DNA of 64,000 bases from Sutcliffiella cohnii (GTDB lineage: Bacteria > Bacillota > Bacilli > Bacillales > Bacillaceae_I). Of this stretch, positions 1-9,151 are shown one piece after another. The translations under genes and the position numbers were made by a program. The notes beneath the pieces are model-generated. The model saw nothing but the letters and a program-made list of their open reading frames with translations, was not told where the DNA came from and searched no databases. The DNA lies in contig NZ_CP018866.1 of NCBI RefSeq assembly GCF_002250055.1, forward strand, positions 543,501-607,500, read 5' to 3'. Position 1 is the first letter of the stretch. Each line of letters opens with the position of its first letter.

Positions 1-1622
1 TATCTATTTTCATTCTATCCATAGGAGTTGTTGGGATTAGTTCGTATTTCAATACGAAAAACTTCGCACTTGAAACGATTGAAAACAGGCTAGTACGAGA
101 AGCAGAAGTAATGGCATATATCTCCGAAAATTTAAAGTTTTTATACATAAGTGAGGAAAGCTATTTTCAGCAGCAATTAGAAATAAACGTTCGATATCAA
201 CAGAATAAGTTAAAAGAGGAAGGTATTGAATCCAATTATTTTTACATAGTAGATGAACAAGTTTTTCCTTTTAAAGTAAGTGAAAGTGTTGATCCTAAAT
301 TCTCGGAAGAACTAATTAAACATATTTCTGAGTCTAGAACAGGAACAAGGCATGAAAGAATTGCGGGTACTAATTATACAATCGTATATCATGACTTGAA
401 AGAAATTAATGGGATATACGTGATGCTTATACCGACGAATACGTATTTAGGTTCTGTTAGTAGTATGGCAACGTTTAATGTTATTGCTTCTATAATAGGA
501 ACAATTATTTTTATTATTATCATTAGTTTGTTTGTTCGTACTGTTACAAGACCATTAACAAGTTTGCGAAATACGATGAGAGGCGTTAGAGAAGGGAATC
601 TACAAAAGATTGTAAATGCCCAAACGACGGTACCTGAGATTGTTTCGCTGAGCAAAAGCTACAACAGTATGATTGATCAAATGAAAACAATTTTACAAGA
701 AATTAACCATACAACAAAAGAATTGGAGTCAACCGGTCAACTATTAAATCATTCTTCAGAAAATACGTTAAATTCAAGTCAACAGTTAATTGAAGCGATT
801 AACACTGTTAGAATTGGAGCAGAGCAAACGGCTAGTCATTCAGAATATAGTGTTAATAACTTTAAGGAAATGAATGAGCGAATTACTTTGATGATTAATA
901 ACATGGAAAATGTGTTCCAAAGTTCAAAGACGATGAATGGCTCAGCGAATGATGGAGAAAGAAATATTGATACATTAATGTCTACCATTCATCGATTTAA
1001 AAATGATTTTGCGCTTTTAACAGATACGATAAAAGAAGTGAATAGTAACTCGAAGTCGATTTCAAAGCTAGTAGAGATTATTCATAACATTACAGAGCAA
1101 ACAAAGTTGTTAGCGTTAAATGCATCTATTGAAGCTGCTAGAGCAGGAGATGCTGGAAGGGGCTTTGCAGTTGTTGCAACGGAAATTAGAAAGCTAGCAG
1201 ATCAATCTTCTCTTGCTGCTACAGAAATTACAGATACGATAACGAATATGGAGAACATTACTGTTGTTGCTACTGAACAATTTGATGAAATCTTAATAAA
1301 ACTGAACACAAATATTGAAATGGCATCAAATTCTAAAGCTTCTTTTGATGTTTTAATGACCGAAATACATGGATTAAATAATTTCTTGAATCTGATAGAA
1401 AAAGAATTAAAGAATGTGGAAGAAGTATTTCCAGAACTAGAGCAGGCGACAGTTAATCTTCTATCGGTATCTCAAGAAACATCGGCTAGTACAGAAGAAA
1501 TGTTCTCGATTAGTGAAAATCAAATTGAGCAAATGGAAAGAACAAATGAAATAGGAAAAGCGTTACATACATTGTCCGGAACGTTATCTAGTAAAACGAA
1601 AAGATTTACGGTAGAACAGTAA
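1..1622 (+). CDS. Methyl-accepting chemotaxis protein, 5' end outside window
   Basis: Membrane chemoreceptor that passes ligand signals to CheA/CheW. The reading frame (frame 3) is open to the left edge, so the start codon and first transmembrane segment lie outside. The visible part has an extracytoplasmic sensor region, a transmembrane helix near 460-535, a HAMP domain (about 540-690, with [14 protein letters not shown]) and a long coiled coil. The highly conserved hairpin tip of the signalling domain is at about 1100-1205 ([20 protein letters not shown], then RKLADQS). It ends at a TAA that directly abuts a dispersed repeat. Ligand unknown. Family assignment is certain. Confidence 0.95.
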   Translation, partial: SIFILSIGVVGISSYFNTKNFALETIENRLVREAEVMAYISENLKFLYISEESYFQQQLEINVRYQQNKLKEEGIESNYFYIVDEQVFPFKVSESVDPKFSEELIKHISESRTGTRHERIAGTNYTIVYHDLKEINGIYVMLIPTNTYLGSVSSMATFNVIASIIGTIIFIIIISLFVRTVTRPLTSLRNTMRGVREGNLQKIVNAQTTVPEIVSLSKSYNSMIDQMKTILQEINHTTKELESTGQLLNHSSENTLNSSQQLIEAINTVRIGAEQTASHSEYSVNNFKEMNERITLMINNMENVFQSSKTMNGSANDGERNIDTLMSTIHRFKNDFALLTDTIKEVNSNSKSISKLVEIIHNITEQTKLLALNASIEAARAGDAGRGFAVVATEIRKLADQSSLAATEITDTITNMENITVVATEQFDEILIKLNTNIEMASNSKASFDVLMTEIHGLNNFLNLIEKELKNVEEVFPELEQATVNLLSVSQETSASTEEMFSISENQIEQMERTNEIGKALHTLSGTLSSKTKRFTVEQ

Positions 1623-2043
1623 GAGGTTGGGACATAACTATTTTTATCAAAGTAAGAACAAAAAACAGTAGAGTGGAAATAACCCGCTCCGGAAATATAT
1701 TTCGCTTTCCGCGGGCTTGTCTAGTTACGGCGGCTTGGCCCTCGAGACATAAGCCAGTCACTTCCGTTGGGCAAAGAGCGCCCAACTGCAGCGTCTGTCT
1801 TATGCTTGTCGGGCCAGAGCGAGCCGCCTTCACTTTTCGTACTGGTGAGCCTCCTCGTGCTAAAGCACTGCTATCTTCTCACCTATGCCTTTCCTCCCGC
1901 AGGACAAGGAAAGCTTCGGCAGCGAAACATCGCACGAAGAAAAATGCGGAGGCATTTTTCGAGGAGTCTACGTATATTTCCTCCGCTAATTCTGCGATAA
2001 TCGTTTTTTATCATGATTATTTTAGTTTTGTCTCAGCCTCTTT
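1621..2043 (+). repeat. Dispersed repeat A, copy 1, with nested repeat B
   Basis: Left end AAGAGGTTGGGACATAAC and right end GTTTTGTCTCAGCCTCTTT are imperfect inverted repeats. Internal blocks CCGCTCCGGAAATATA, CTTTCCGCGGGC, GGTGAGCCTCCTCGTGC and CTACGTATATTTCCTCCGC recur in the copies at 7029, 15278 and 35750. This copy carries a B element at 1718-1841 and an extra segment of about 60 bp (about 1900-1960) before the right end. It fills the gap between two convergent genes, and its right end contains the stop codon of the following minus-strand gene. Short reading frames across it are not genes. Confidence 0.85.
1718..1841 (+). repeat. Repeat B nested in repeat A
   Basis: A 124-bp unit from TGTCTAGTTACGGCGG to TTCACTTTTCGTA, inserted after GCGGGC of repeat A. 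It matches free-standing units at 45001 and 50403. It contains helix arms CATAAG/CTTATG and GTTGGGC/GCCCAAC. Confidence 0.8.
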
Positions 2044-2950
2044 CTATTAGTTGTTGAAAAACTCCGATACTATGAAAGAAATTTTCATCTAAACTGCCTT
2101 CTTCTACGGACCAACACGTGCTTAATACGCTATGGGCAAATCCCCAACCTAAAATGCGCTCCTTATTCAAACCTAACTGTTCTACTAATATATTTATTCG
2201 CCTATCTAGTATTGAAATTTTATTTTCATAAGGTAATTTGTTTAATAAAAATTGAATAACATCGTATTCCCGATCCCCAACTAATCCTTTAGGGTCAATG
2301 ATTTTCCACTCATTATTGTCAGATTGAAGTATGTTGTAATGATGTAAATCACCATGAAGTATGTATTGTTGATCAATTGTTTTATGTAATTGTTTAAAAA
2401 GTGTTAGAGCTTCATATAAAATTACTTTAGAAATAGGACCACAGCCATTCCAATTCGACTGCACTATAGATTCAAGGCTTTTTTCTCTGTCTGTCATTGT
2501 TGGAAGGTTTAATTGGTAGTGAGAGGGAAGAGGCCTCCACAATTTTGCCATGACCGTCGAAGCTATTTCTGTCGCTTCTACGTCATCATCTACAGTAGCT
2601 AACGTATTTCCTGGCTGTATTTTTTCTAACAATAACACCCCGTTAGCAATATCCTCATCTACTAATTTTACAACAGAAGGACTAGCTAACATACGTAACG
2701 TTTCATATTCCATTGTAAAAGAAGGAGTAGGCACACCTATCTTAATAACGAGTTCTGTTCCATCTTTACGAGTAGCAGGTGCTACATAGTTATACGATAA
2801 TTCATAAGGTCTATGAATGTTCAAATGCCAACGCTTTTCATAGGAAGAAATGATCGTTTCTAAGTTAGTTAGAAAATCCTTTCCTTTCTGCCCGTAAACT
2901 GCCATAATTTTATTCGTAAACTCACTCTGTAGTTCAAGCAATTTTTTCAA
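2033..2950 (-). CDS. Aminoglycoside phosphotransferase family protein (APH(6)/hydroxyurea-kinase-like)
   Basis: A 305-residue kinase-fold protein. The catalytic loop LHGDLHHYNIL is near residue 200, followed about 15 residues later by the metal-binding segment IIDPKGLVGDREYDV. This HGDLHHxN plus IDPKG pairing is characteristic of the streptomycin 6-kinase/hydroxyurea-phosphotransferase group, which inactivates small molecules by ATP-dependent phosphorylation. The true substrate cannot be read from sequence, and many chromosomal Bacillus members have no known resistance role. The start follows AGGAGGTTGAAAAA. The last codons and the TGA stop lie within the end of repeat A, so the C-terminal residues derive from the repeat. 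Confidence 0.8.
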   Translation of the reverse strand: MKKLLELQSEFTNKIMAVYGQKGKDFLTNLETIISSYEKRWHLNIHRPYELSYNYVAPATRKDGTELVIKIGVPTPSFTMEYETLRMLASPSVVKLVDEDIANGVLLLEKIQPGNTLATVDDDVEATEIASTVMAKLWRPLPSHYQLNLPTMTDREKSLESIVQSNWNGCGPISKVILYEALTLFKQLHKTIDQQYILHGDLHHYNILQSDNNEWKIIDPKGLVGDREYDVIQFLLNKLPYENKISILDRRINILVEQLGLNKERILGWGFAHSVLSTCWSVEEGSLDENFFHSIGVFQQLIERG

Positions 2951-3079
2951 CCTCCTATTACCAGAATGATATTGAAACTTTTTCGTCTACCACTCGTAAA
3001 TAAAGTAAATACACCTAATTCTTTTTCGATTAGACTTCCTTTTTTTAGCATATCATATAACGAATGGAGGTGCGTAGGT

Positions 3080-3823
3080 ATGTCAAAAAGTACAATCATT
3101 TTTATTATTACAATGGGTTTTACTTTAATCATACATGGGGGACTCACCTACTTAGTAGTGAAATTAAAAAACTACTCGCTTATTAACGGATTTAACAACA
3201 GACCGCTAGAAGAACAAGAGCAGTTAATAAAAAACGGCTATCCGCAAGCTATAGGTAAGCTACTTCTCTATACATTTTATATTCTTTTCGTATCTGTTAT
3301 TTTAGGAATATTTCAAGTCCCGTACGGTTTTGAAATAGGCTTAGCCGTCTTTTTAATCGTATTGCTAGGCGGAATCATCTATATTCAAAAATATGACCTA
3401 CCTTCTAAAAGGAAAAAAACGACTTTATGGACAGTAATATTTTCTGTCATAACATTCCTTTTTATTGGACTGACATTATTAATCGGGTTTCAAGATAACA
3501 AAGTCGAAATAACGGATAATGAACTCATTATTTCAGGAAACTACGGGGAAAATTGGAAGCTAGCTGAAATTGAAGAAATTGCACTACTAGATGCTTTACC
3601 AGAGGTGGAAATGAGAACGAATGGATTTGCAGCAGCAGGTCGTTTAAAGGGTAACTTTCGTTTAGAAGAACCATACGGAAGAGGAAAGCTTTTCGTGTAT
3701 AAAAATTATGCTCCATTTCTTTATATAAAGAATGGGGAAAGTTATATAATCATTAATCGAAAAGATCCTCAAGAGACACTAACGCTATATAATGAATTAT
3801 CTAATGTTATAAACAGCTACTAA
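3080..3823 (+). CDS. Membrane protein with DUF3784-like N-terminus and bacterial PH domain
   Basis: A predicted 247-residue protein starting at ATG 3080, which has GGAGGTG 9 nt upstream; the longer open frame from 2966 lacks such a site and overlaps the divergent gene's leader region. Residues about 5-27, 65-90, 95-112 and 125-143 are hydrophobic membrane segments. The C-terminal half (after VEITDNELIISG) has the pattern of a bacterial PH-like domain (bPH_5 type), ending in YIIINRKDPQETL. No function is known. A hairpin terminator follows immediately. Confidence 0.65.
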   Translation: MSKSTIIFIITMGFTLIIHGGLTYLVVKLKNYSLINGFNNRPLEEQEQLIKNGYPQAIGKLLLYTFYILFVSVILGIFQVPYGFEIGLAVFLIVLLGGIIYIQKYDLPSKRKKTTLWTVIFSVITFLFIGLTLLIGFQDNKVEITDNELIISGNYGENWKLAEIEEIALLDALPEVEMRTNGFAAAGRLKGNFRLEEPYGRGKLFVYKNYAPFLYIKNGESYIIINRKDPQETLTLYNELSNVINSY

Positions 3824-3854
3824 TACCTATTCAGTCGAATAGGTATTTTCTATT
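3824..3854 (+). terminator. Rho-independent terminator
   Basis: AATACCTATTC-AGTC-GAATAGGTATT followed by TTCT, directly after the stop of the PH-domain gene. Confidence 0.75.
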
Positions 3855-3956
3855 TCCAATGTACGCATGGGTAAAATGTCATAATCTGTTCACTTTGATA
3901 CATACGTAAAATGTTATTGCAATATATAATTAAAGTAAAAACTCTAGGTGATAAAC

Positions 3957-5657
3957 GTGAGGATGAACGGGGCTAATTTTAACGAATATTTATTGGAAAA
4001 AGAATTGTTTGATATAAAGTATGCTTTAGACCAATCATCAATCGTAGCTATTACAGATAGCTATGGAAAAATAATATATGCTAATGACCATTTTTGTCGT
4101 GTTTCCAAATACAAGAGAGAAGAGCTAATAGGTCAAGACCACCGGATTTTAAACTCCGGCCACCACGATAAACAATTTTTCAAACATTTATGGAAAACGA
4201 TTACGTCTGGAAACGTTTGGCGTGGAGAAGTAAAAAACAAGGCGAAAGACGGCACTTTCTATTGGGTTGATACGACAATCGTTCCTTTTTTAAGCGATCA
4301 AGGGCAACCGTATCAATACGTCTCCATTCGTAATGATATAACGGAAAAGAAAAAGGCAGATAATGTTATATACCATTTAGCGTATCATGATTCGCTAACA
4401 GATCTTCCAAATCGTAAATTTTTTATGGATTATTTCCAAAAGGAGATACACCAGGCAAAGCGTGTAAAAGGCAAGCTATATGTTATGTTTTTGGATATTG
4501 ATAGATTCAAGCGGATTAATGATGAAAGAGGCAGAGAGTTTGGTGACTTAATATTATTAGAAACAGCTAATAGACTAAAGCAATGTGTAAGTGATACGGA
4601 TATTGTTGCTCGCTTTGAAGGAGACGAATTTGCTATTCTGTTATCCAGCGTTCATGACAAAACCGAAGTAGACAAAATTGCAGAAAAAATTAAAGCTCTA
4701 GTTTATGAGCCAATTCAAGTAGGCGAGCAATACTATCAAGTAAGTAGTAGCATTGGAATTGCTGCATACCCAAATAATGGGCTAACATCAGAAATATTAT
4801 TAAAGAGAGCAGATATTGCACAGCAATCAGTGAAAGATGTTGGAAGAAACGGATTCCGATATTTCGTAGACGATATGGAAAAAGCATCACTTGAGCGTAT
4901 ACATTTAGAAAAAGAGTTAAAAAAATCAATACAAAAAGACCACTTTTTCCTCGTATACCAACCGAAAGTAGACTTGAGAACAGGAAAGCTAGTAGGTATA
5001 GAAGCGTTAGTGCGTTGGAATCACCCTGATTTAGGTGTAGTATCGCCTAATAAATTTATTCCAATTTCTGAAAAAACTGGACTAATCATTCCTTTAGGAC
5101 AGTGGATTTTAGAAGAAGGGATAAAACAAACGAAACAATGGCAACAAAAAGGGTTGGCTCCTGTTAGGTTATCTATTAATGTTTCAGTCCCGCAACTTTG
5201 TGAACCGAACTTTATAAATAATATAGAACAGTTGTTAAAAGAATATAAATTGGATCCTCAATGGATTGAACTAGAAATAACGGAAAGTATATTTGTTGAT
5301 ATTGACAATGTGATCAACACACTAAAGCAACTTAGAGAAATGGGTGTTTTCCTTTCTATAGATGACTTTGGCACAGGATATAGCAATTTTAGTAACTTAA
5401 AAGATTTACCGATAGATATTTTAAAAATTGATGCGTCCTTTGTACGGGATATTGATCAGCAAAAACATAGTCGTTCGATTGTAAAGGCAATTGTTTCTTT
5501 TGCTACAGAACTAAACATTGGGGTGATAGCAGAAGGAATTGAAACAGTAGGTCAAAAGAATATTTTGTTAGAAGATGGCTGTCACAATGGACAAGGTTAT
5601 TTATTCAGTAAACCGTTAGTTAGTAGCAAAATGGAACAACTATTAAGAAAACCGTAA
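3957..5657 (+). CDS. PAS-GGDEF-EAL cyclic-di-GMP signalling protein
   Basis: Cytoplasmic sensor with an N-terminal PAS/PAC domain (about residues 15-135, ending [13 protein letters not shown]), a GGDEF domain (about 140-300) and an EAL domain (about 315-560). The EAL domain looks active as a c-di-GMP phosphodiesterase: it has EALVRWNHP and DDFGTGYSN. The cyclase signature reads EGDEF instead of GGDEF ([10 protein letters not shown]), and the usual NDxxGHxxGD reads [10 protein letters not shown], so cyclase activity is doubtful and the domain may be regulatory. GTG 3957 is preferred because AGGTGA sits 5 nt upstream; ATG 3963 is an alternative. There are no membrane helices. The gene is monocistronic, followed by a hairpin. 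Confidence 0.9.
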   Translation: MRMNGANFNEYLLEKELFDIKYALDQSSIVAITDSYGKIIYANDHFCRVSKYKREELIGQDHRILNSGHHDKQFFKHLWKTITSGNVWRGEVKNKAKDGTFYWVDTTIVPFLSDQGQPYQYVSIRNDITEKKKADNVIYHLAYHDSLTDLPNRKFFMDYFQKEIHQAKRVKGKLYVMFLDIDRFKRINDERGREFGDLILLETANRLKQCVSDTDIVARFEGDEFAILLSSVHDKTEVDKIAEKIKALVYEPIQVGEQYYQVSSSIGIAAYPNNGLTSEILLKRADIAQQSVKDVGRNGFRYFVDDMEKASLERIHLEKELKKSIQKDHFFLVYQPKVDLRTGKLVGIEALVRWNHPDLGVVSPNKFIPISEKTGLIIPLGQWILEEGIKQTKQWQQKGLAPVRLSINVSVPQLCEPNFINNIEQLLKEYKLDPQWIELEITESIFVDIDNVINTLKQLREMGVFLSIDDFGTGYSNFSNLKDLPIDILKIDASFVRDIDQQKHSRSIVKAIVSFATELNIGVIAEGIETVGQKNILLEDGCHNGQGYLFSKPLVSSKMEQLLRKP

Positions 5658-5716
5658 TGGGCTACTAACAGTGGGGAGTATCAACGTAAATAATAATATT
5701 AAGTCTTTATAAATTT

Positions 5717-5752
5717 GGATGTCTTTCCTGTTCAAAGGAAGGACATTTATTC
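5717..5752 (+). terminator. Probable terminator
   Basis: Stem ATGTCTTTCCT / AGGAAGGACAT with a short loop and following T-rich run, downstream of the PAS-GGDEF-EAL gene. Confidence 0.6.
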
Positions 5753-5849
5753 ATTATGTCGAACACTATATAGAACGAAATCTTTTTGGTAATATTGTGA
5801 TAGAATGTAAACTATATGAGATGCGATGACGTATTAAAGGAAGGTACAT

Positions 5850-7016
5850 ATGACGGAAGGAAACATTACAACGTTAAACTATGAAGGTAAACAAATAATC
5901 TTAATTGGTACTGCTCATGTTTCGAAAAAAAGTGCAGAAGAAGTAAAAGAGGTAATAGAACGAGAACAGCCTGATACTGTTTGTGTGGAGCTGGATGAGC
6001 CGAGATATCAATCGATTATGGCAGGCAATCAGTGGAAGGATATGGATATCTTTAAAGTCATTAAGGAGAAAAAAGCATCCCTTCTTTTAATGAATTTAGC
6101 CATTTCGTCCTTTCAAAAGCGGATGGCGAAAGAAATGGATATTAAGCCTGGTCAAGAAATGATTCAAGGAATTGAGTCAGCTAAAGAAATTGGTGCACAA
6201 TTAGTGTTAGCGGACCGCAATATTCAAATTACGTTTGCTCGAATTTGGGGTAATATCGGCTTATTCGGTAAAGCAAAATTATTAATGCAAATTATTTATA
6301 GTATTTTTAGCAATGAAAAAGTATCGGAAGAAGATCTAGAAAAATTAAAATCGCAAGATATGTTAGATGCAATGTTGGAAGAGTTCACGGAATCTTTTCC
6401 TAAATTAAAGACGCCACTTATTGATGAACGAGATCAATATTTAGCTGAAAAAATTAAAAGAGCACCTGGAAATAAAGTTGTAGCTGTTTTAGGTGCGGCT
6501 CACGTGCCAGGTATACGGAAAGAAATCTTTAAAAAGCACGATTTAAAAGAATTAACAAAATTACCACCAAAATCGAAAGCGCCAAAAATAATCGGCTGGA
6601 TGATTCCAATTCTTATTTTAGCTGTTATTGCGTATACATTTATTTCAAACCCTACAGCAGGGATGCAACAGACGATTAGCTGGATTTTATGGAATGGTTC
6701 CTTTTCGGCAATCGGAACAGCAATCGCCTTCGGTCACCCATTAGCTATTTTAACCGCCTTTTTTGCGGCACCTATAACATCACTGAACCCATTACTTGCA
6801 GCAGGCTGGTTCGCTGGATTAGTACAAGCGTTACTTCGTAGGCCTAGTGTTCGCGATTTTGAAAGATTATCAGAAGACGTTTATAGTGTGAAAGGCTTTT
6901 GGAATAATAAAGTAACTCGCATATTGTTAATTGTTGTATTGGCAAACTTAGGAAGCTCACTCGGTACACTAATCGGTGGAGCGGATGTTGTCCGCTTATT
7001 TTTAGAAAACTTATAA
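5850..7016 (+). CDS. TraB/PrgY family membrane protein
   Basis: A 388-residue protein. The N-terminal TraB/PrgY domain has the GTAHVS motif (about residues 20-25), the VCVELDEPRY glutamate motif and a second GAAHVPGI motif near 216-223, as in erythromycin-esterase/TIKI-like folds. The C-terminal 140 residues contain about four membrane helices (GWMIPILILAVIAYTF, SAIGTAIAFGHPLAIL, AAGWFAGLVQALL and VTRILLIVVLANLGSSLGTL). In enterococci PrgY restrains peptide pheromone; chromosomal bacterial members have no established function. AAAGGAAGG precedes the ATG. A repeat A copy follows. Confidence 0.8.
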   Translation: MTEGNITTLNYEGKQIILIGTAHVSKKSAEEVKEVIEREQPDTVCVELDEPRYQSIMAGNQWKDMDIFKVIKEKKASLLLMNLAISSFQKRMAKEMDIKPGQEMIQGIESAKEIGAQLVLADRNIQITFARIWGNIGLFGKAKLLMQIIYSIFSNEKVSEEDLEKLKSQDMLDAMLEEFTESFPKLKTPLIDERDQYLAEKIKRAPGNKVVAVLGAAHVPGIRKEIFKKHDLKELTKLPPKSKAPKIIGWMIPILILAVIAYTFISNPTAGMQQTISWILWNGSFSAIGTAIAFGHPLAILTAFFAAPITSLNPLLAAGWFAGLVQALLRRPSVRDFERLSEDVYSVKGFWNNKVTRILLIVVLANLGSSLGTLIGGADVVRLFLENL

Positions 7017-7028
7017 TAACTAATAGTG

Positions 7029-7269
7029 AAAAGGCTGAGACAAAACTAATATAATCTTGATAAAAGACGAACGATTGTAGAATTAGCGGAGGAAATATAC
7101 GTAGACTCCAGCGGGAGGAAAGGCATAGGTGAGACCCCGCAGTGCTTTAGCACGAGGAGGCTCACCAGCCGCCCGCGGAAAGCGAAGTATATTTCCGGAG
7201 CGGCTTATTTCCACTCTACTTTTTGTTCGTCTTTTACTTTGATAAAAATAGTTATGTCCCAACCTCTTT
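7029..7269 (-). repeat. Dispersed repeat A, copy 2 (uninterrupted)
   Basis: The shortest copy, in inverse orientation, running from AAAAGGCTGAGACAAAAC to GTTATGTCCCAACCTCTTT. It lacks the nested B element: its inverse complement reads GCGGGC-G-GCTGGTGAGCC at the point where the other three copies hold about 124 bp. It therefore represents the empty site. It also shows the sequence CCTCCCGCTGGAGTC at the site used by the IS110 element in copy 3. The rest of the 7017-7359 interval holds only the promoter region of the next gene. Confidence 0.85.
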
Positions 7270-7359
7270 CACTTTTTTGTAACATGAGTCACATTAATAA
7301 AAGAATAAATATGGTATTATTTTGTTATCAAAAGAAACGTATTGGTGGTGCCTAATGTC

Positions 7360-8748
7360 ATGAAAACAGTTTTAGTTGTTGGTGGAGGAATAACTGGTTT
7401 ATCGGCAATGTGGGAGTTGCAAAAATGGAAAAAAGAAACGAACGCAGATGTACGTTTAATTTTGGCAGAAGCTTCGAATCAGCTTGGTGGTAAAATCCGG
7501 ACGGTTGAAAATAACGATTTCATTATGGAAGCTGGAGCAGATTCCATTGTTGCTAGAAAAGCAAACAGTATGTCGTTTATAAAAGAGTTAGGGCTAGAAG
7601 ATAGTGTCGTATACAATGCAACTGGCCGTTCCTTCTTATACAACGAAGGTTCATTAAAAGCAATTCCAGCTGATACAATTTTCGGAATCCCTTTATCGGT
7701 TGAATCATTAGCTACAACAGATTTAATCTCTGCAGAAGGAAAAGTTGCTGCGTTAAAAGATTTATATATAAAAAATGATACATTTACAAAAGATGATTCG
7801 ATCGGAGATTTTTTAACGTATTTCTTAGGAGAAGAACTCGTTGAAAAGCAAATTGCACCAGTACTATCTGGAGTGTATTCAGGTGATTTGAAAGATTTAA
7901 CGATTTCCTCTACACTACCTTATTTATTTGATTATAAAGAGGAATATGGAAGTATCATTAAAGGTTTAGAAGCGAATAAGAAAAAATTCCAAAGTGGCAG
8001 CGGGAGGAAATTCATCTCTTTTGAAGGTGGAATGGGTACTTTAATAGATACGTACGAACAGAAATTAGACGAAGTAGAAATTTGGAAAAACGAGCGAGTG
8101 ACAAGTATCGATAAAAATGATGGGTATTATACGGTTTCTTTTCAAAATGGAGAAAAAGTAGAGGCTAACTATGTAATGTTAAGTGTTCCTCATAGTGTAA
8201 CTGCTTCACTTTTAGCAGATAAATCCATTCAAGACGAGTTCCAATCATTTGAAAATAGCTCGCTAATAAGTGTATATGTTGGATATGATGTACCAGATTC
8301 TATACTACCTGCCGACGGTACTGGTTTTATTACGGTTGATACAGATGCCCTTTCTTGCAATGCTTGTACGTGGACAAGTCGTAAATGGACCCACACCTCT
8401 CAACAAGGCAATTTACTCGTTCGTCTTTTTTATAAAAGTAGTCATCCGTCCTTTCATTCGATAAAAGGAATGAATAAAGAACAATTACTACAAATTTCCC
8501 TCGAAGATGTGAAGAAAAGTTTAGGTATTACTGCAGACCCAGTTACTACCGAAATTACGGAATGGCTAAACAACATGCCAACGTACCAAATTACACATCC
8601 GCAAATAGTTTCATCACTAGAGGGAAAATTAGAAGCTACTTATCCAGGGATACTTTTAGCTGGGTGTTCCTATTATGGTGTAGGCATCCCTGACTGTATT
8701 GATAACGGGATGGTTCAAGCGAAAAAGATTATTGATACGTTTGAATGA
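7360..8748 (+). CDS. cgoX: Coproporphyrinogen III oxidase / protoporphyrinogen oxidase (CgoX/HemY type)
   Basis: FAD enzyme of haem synthesis. In Gram-positive bacteria the HemY-type enzyme (CgoX) oxidises coproporphyrinogen III to coproporphyrin III in the coproporphyrin-dependent branch. The predicted protein is 462 residues, the family length, with the Rossmann motif VVGGGITGL at residues 6-14, GGKIRT further on, the FEGGMGTLID segment and a C-terminal GVGIPDCI flavin-contact motif. ATG 7360 is chosen because GGTGGTG lies 9 nt upstream; the upstream TTG frame is less likely. Unlike the B. subtilis hemEHY operon it stands alone between two repeats, so a paralogue elsewhere is possible. Confidence 0.9.
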   Translation: MKTVLVVGGGITGLSAMWELQKWKKETNADVRLILAEASNQLGGKIRTVENNDFIMEAGADSIVARKANSMSFIKELGLEDSVVYNATGRSFLYNEGSLKAIPADTIFGIPLSVESLATTDLISAEGKVAALKDLYIKNDTFTKDDSIGDFLTYFLGEELVEKQIAPVLSGVYSGDLKDLTISSTLPYLFDYKEEYGSIIKGLEANKKKFQSGSGRKFISFEGGMGTLIDTYEQKLDEVEIWKNERVTSIDKNDGYYTVSFQNGEKVEANYVMLSVPHSVTASLLADKSIQDEFQSFENSSLISVYVGYDVPDSILPADGTGFITVDTDALSCNACTWTSRKWTHTSQQGNLLVRLFYKSSHPSFHSIKGMNKEQLLQISLEDVKKSLGITADPVTTEITEWLNNMPTYQITHPQIVSSLEGKLEATYPGILLAGCSYYGVGIPDCIDNGMVQAKKIIDTFE

Positions 8749-8754
8749 AACTAG

Positions 8755-8793
8755 CGAAAAAACACGTAACTATATGTTGCGTGTTTTTTTATC
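8755..8793 (+). terminator. Rho-independent terminator
   Basis: AAAAACACGTAAC / GTTGCGTGTTTTTTT hairpin just after the cgoX stop. Confidence 0.75.
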
Positions 8794-8852
8794 GTTTACC
8801 AGGAAACTATATGAGTGGAAAGTTGTGGGTAACCACTAACTTTGTGTTACTA

Positions 8853-9000
8853 CGTCTAGCTCCGTCGCTTAGGCCCTATTAAACTTCCCGTTCCGTCCGT
8901 ACGATAAGTCAACATCGGCTCCTCCGTCGCCGTGTTTCCTTTATCTCCTACCGGAACAGTCCAGTTTGTATGGGCCAGAACGAAACGCCTGCGCTTTTGT
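8853..9000 (+). repeat. Repeat C, single copy
   Basis: About 148 bp from CGTCTAGCTCCGTCGC to CGCCTGCGCTTTTGT, homologous to units at 44849, 50655 and 50810. It contains paired arms GTTCCG/CGGAAC, CGGC/GCCG and GATAA/TTATC. Flanking 8-mers GTGTTACT (about 8844) and AGTAACAC (about 9043) form a further inverted pair. It occupies most of the 8794-9086 interval between cgoX and the MarR promoter. Confidence 0.8.
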
Positions 9001-9086
9001 TCTTCTATTCCTATCAAAATGCGCCTATATGAAAGCAACTTTAGTAACACGAATTATTAGGGAGCTAAATAAAATGAGTTTATTGA

Positions 9087-9115
9087 TTGTATTACTTATA
9101 ACATGATGTTATTAT
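9087..9115 (+). promoter_or_regulatory. MarR-MATE promoter with operator palindrome
   Basis: Candidate sigma-A promoter TTGTAT-17 bp-TATTAT. A perfect 15-bp palindrome ATAACATGATGTTAT (9098-9112) overlaps the spacer and -10, the usual arrangement for an autorepressing MarR regulator. Confidence 0.55.
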
Positions 9116-9151
9116 ATGAAAGTGTTTTTTTAGTTAGGGAGGTAACTAATT

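Noticed and set aside
1673..2050. Open reading frames of 77-125 codons on the plus strand and 75 codons on the minus strand across the repeat
   Set aside because: They are translations of repeat A/B; the same frames recur at 15276-15751 and break at copy differences. No ribosome sites or family motifs.
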